Source of the DNA: Bacillota bacterium
GTDB lineage: Bacteria; Bacillota; SHA-98; Ch115
DNA: 32,191 nt
NCBI GenBank assembly: GCA_012842565.1
Contig: DUSO01000137.1
Span: 1-32,191 of the forward strand
Direction of reading: 5' to 3'
This document shows positions 30,916 through 32,191 of this stretch, piece after piece. The notes below the pieces were generated by a model, which saw nothing but the letters and a program-made list of their open reading frames with translations, searched no databases and had not been told where the DNA came from. The first letter of the stretch is position 1, and every line of letters begins with the position of its first letter. Made by a program: the position numbers and the translations under genes.

Positions 30916-32191
30916 ATGGTAAAGCGGGATCCTTTATTGAGGCTTGGCAGGAAATTAGCCATAGAGGCGTTGATCCTCCTTGTGGCAATCCCGGCCTTCA
31001 TGACCACCCTGGGCGCTTCGACGGCGTCTGCGGAAGCGAGTGGCCCACCACGTTTAATGTCTGTGGAGTTTATGGAGAACGAAGGTCGGGGCCAGGCGAT
31101 TATAGAGGTGTCGCACCCTGTAACTTACACGAGCCACTGGGTCTCTGACCCCGATCGCCTCATAGTGGATATAGACAGGTGCATACTTGGCACAAGAATA
31201 AAGCCGGTGCCGGTCCATGACGGGATAGTGAAGCAGGTCAGGGTTGCACAGTTCTCCCCGAGTGTCGTCCGTGTTGTGTTCGATCTTGAGAGATCTGCAG
31301 CCTGTTCCATCACGAGGGTGGGGGAAGACGGTAGGAAGATTCTGGTAAGATTTAATCGCCGTCTTGAAAAGGTCGCTTTTGAGAATGTCTCGGGTCGTCA
31401 GCGGCTGGTTATCGAGGCGACGGGCAATATAGAATACAAGACGCTGGTCCTGAGCGGTCCCGACCGGATAGTCCTGGACTTCCCTGAGACAACCGTGACA
31501 TCGAGTATCGCGGAGATTCCCGTGGATAATGGGCTGGTAAGACGGATCAGGATCGGCCAGAATTCCCCCGGGGTCGCACGTGTGGTCATTGACCTGGACA
31601 AGAAGACCAGGTTCCGGGTATATACACCGGATGCAGATGAGGGTAAGGTTATAGTGGATTTCGGATTTCGCCTGGCCGGGATATCCGTGGATAGCCATCA
31701 AGACCTAACAGAGGTGAATATCCGGGCCGGGGGAGCAACCCCGAGCAAGGTAGAACAGTTTACAGGTCCCGAGCGAATCGTCATGCGGTTTGATGACACA
31801 GTGGTGGACATGCACCCCCAGGGACTCATCGTGGGGGATGGGGTGATAGACAGGATAGAAGTAAGTCAGGAAGAGCCCATGGCCAGTGTAGTCACATTCT
31901 ATCTGCCATATTACTTAAAGCACGTCGAGAAGCCCGGAAAGCAACCGGGCGACATCGCAGTGGAGTTTACACGGTCGTTTTGCTGGCAAAAGACGATTGT
32001 AATAGATCCAGGGCATGGCGGTCAGGATCCAGGTGCGGTGGGTTTTACCGGGCTGCAGGAGAAGGACGTGGCTCTGGACATATCGCTGAGACTGGCGGAA
32101 CTGTTGAAGGCTGCTGGTGCCAAGCCCGTGCTGACCAGGTCATCCGCTGAATATGTGTTCTTGCCCGACAGGGCCCGAATCGCCAATAGCA
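30916..32191 (+). CDS. N-acetylmuramoyl-L-alanine amidase with AMIN domains, 3' truncated by window
   Basis: This is an exported zinc hydrolase that cuts the bond between muramic acid and the peptide of peptidoglycan. Residues 1-40 are a signal peptide (hydrophobic IEALILLVAIPAFMTTLG, ending ASTASA). Residues about 45-345 form three tandem AMIN-type beta domains that target cell wall (for example QAIIEVSHPVTYTSHWVSDPDRLIVDI and VRRIRIGQNSPGVARVVIDLDKKTRF). The Amidase_3 domain then begins at about residue 356 with KTIVIDPGHGGQDPGAVG (zinc His) and GLQEKDVALDISLRLAELL (zinc Glu). The window ends before the catalytic C-terminus. The ATG at 30916 follows AGGAGG by 11 bases. Confidence 0.93.
   Translation, partial: MVKRDPLLRLGRKLAIEALILLVAIPAFMTTLGASTASAEASGPPRLMSVEFMENEGRGQAIIEVSHPVTYTSHWVSDPDRLIVDIDRCILGTRIKPVPVHDGIVKQVRVAQFSPSVVRVVFDLERSAACSITRVGEDGRKILVRFNRRLEKVAFENVSGRQRLVIEATGNIEYKTLVLSGPDRIVLDFPETTVTSSIAEIPVDNGLVRRIRIGQNSPGVARVVIDLDKKTRFRVYTPDADEGKVIVDFGFRLAGISVDSHQDLTEVNIRAGGATPSKVEQFTGPERIVMRFDDTVVDMHPQGLIVGDGVIDRIEVSQEEPMASVVTFYLPYYLKHVEKPGKQPGDIAVEFTRSFCWQKTIVIDPGHGGQDPGAVGFTGLQEKDVALDISLRLAELLKAAGAKPVLTRSSAEYVFLPDRARIANS

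Noticed and set aside
31054-31701. 215-codon minus ORF opposite the amidase
   Set aside because: It is antisense to the AMIN domains, with a coding pattern better explained by the plus-strand gene.

Overview
The window (about 32 kb, fairly GC-rich) looks like chromosome from a strictly anaerobic, Gram-positive bacterium of the Bacillota, probably a deep Clostridia-type lineage. The supporting signs are near-consensus sigma-A promoters with purine-rich ribosome binding sites, GlnR/TnrA-type operator boxes, a class III (oxygen-sensitive) ribonucleotide reductase, many Fe-S and corrinoid proteins, and UPF0251, DUF3842 and DUF5320 proteins typical of anaerobic Firmicutes. No rRNA, tRNA, CRISPR array, transposase or phage gene was found. 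The species is not identified.

Layout. (1) 1-5.6 kb, mostly plus strand: the end of ahcY, a DUF3842 protein, an ECF transporter S component behind a structured leader, a UPF0251 regulator, a BON-domain protein (minus) and an SKI2-type helicase. (2) 5.6-15.1 kb, minus strand: nrdD-nrdG under a cobalamin riboswitch. Upstream of it is a compact set made of an Mrp ATPase, a DUF5320 protein, two NifX-type proteins and two MinD-type ATPases with inserted double [4Fe-4S] ferredoxin domains. Further upstream are a metallo-beta-lactamase-fold protein, a broken small ORF, a zinc-ribbon protein and a corrinoid protein. (3) 15.3-18.2 kb, plus strand: an AcsE-like methyltransferase divergent from the corrinoid gene, a CsoR-family repressor coupled to a membrane-anchored thioredoxin, an FmdB zinc ribbon (minus) and a DedA protein. 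(4) 18.3-23.2 kb, minus: a complete livJHMGF-type ABC importer. (5) 23.4-27 kb, plus: a PlsY-like acyltransferase, a maltokinase and a GlgM/GlgA-type GT4 synthase. (6) 27-30.9 kb: a GlnR-like MerR regulator divergent from amtB, an XRE regulator, a second MerR-type regulator and a coiled-coil protein. (7) From 30.9 kb to the edge: an AMIN/Amidase_3 cell-wall amidase, cut by the window end.

How the genes work together. The corrinoid protein and the methyltransferase form a plausible methyl-transfer pair. The Mrp/MinD-Fd/NifX block looks like a metallocluster assembly or carrier system of unknown client. The nrdDG riboswitch implies that cobalamin represses class III RNR, so a B12-dependent class II enzyme probably exists elsewhere. 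Maltokinase and GlgM both make maltose-1-phosphate and suggest a GlgE-type alpha-glucan pathway. Perfect TGTNA-N7-TNACA boxes between glnR-like and amtB and before the second MerR gene point to a local nitrogen-control circuit. The CsoR-like repressor lacks the copper-ligand histidine and heads a thioredoxin operon, suggesting persulfide or thiol sensing.

The points most worth checking are the nrdG start without a usual start codon, the frameshifted ORF at 13998-14219, the CsoR/thioredoxin operon and the GlnR-box circuit. All calls come from reading the sequence; no database search was run.
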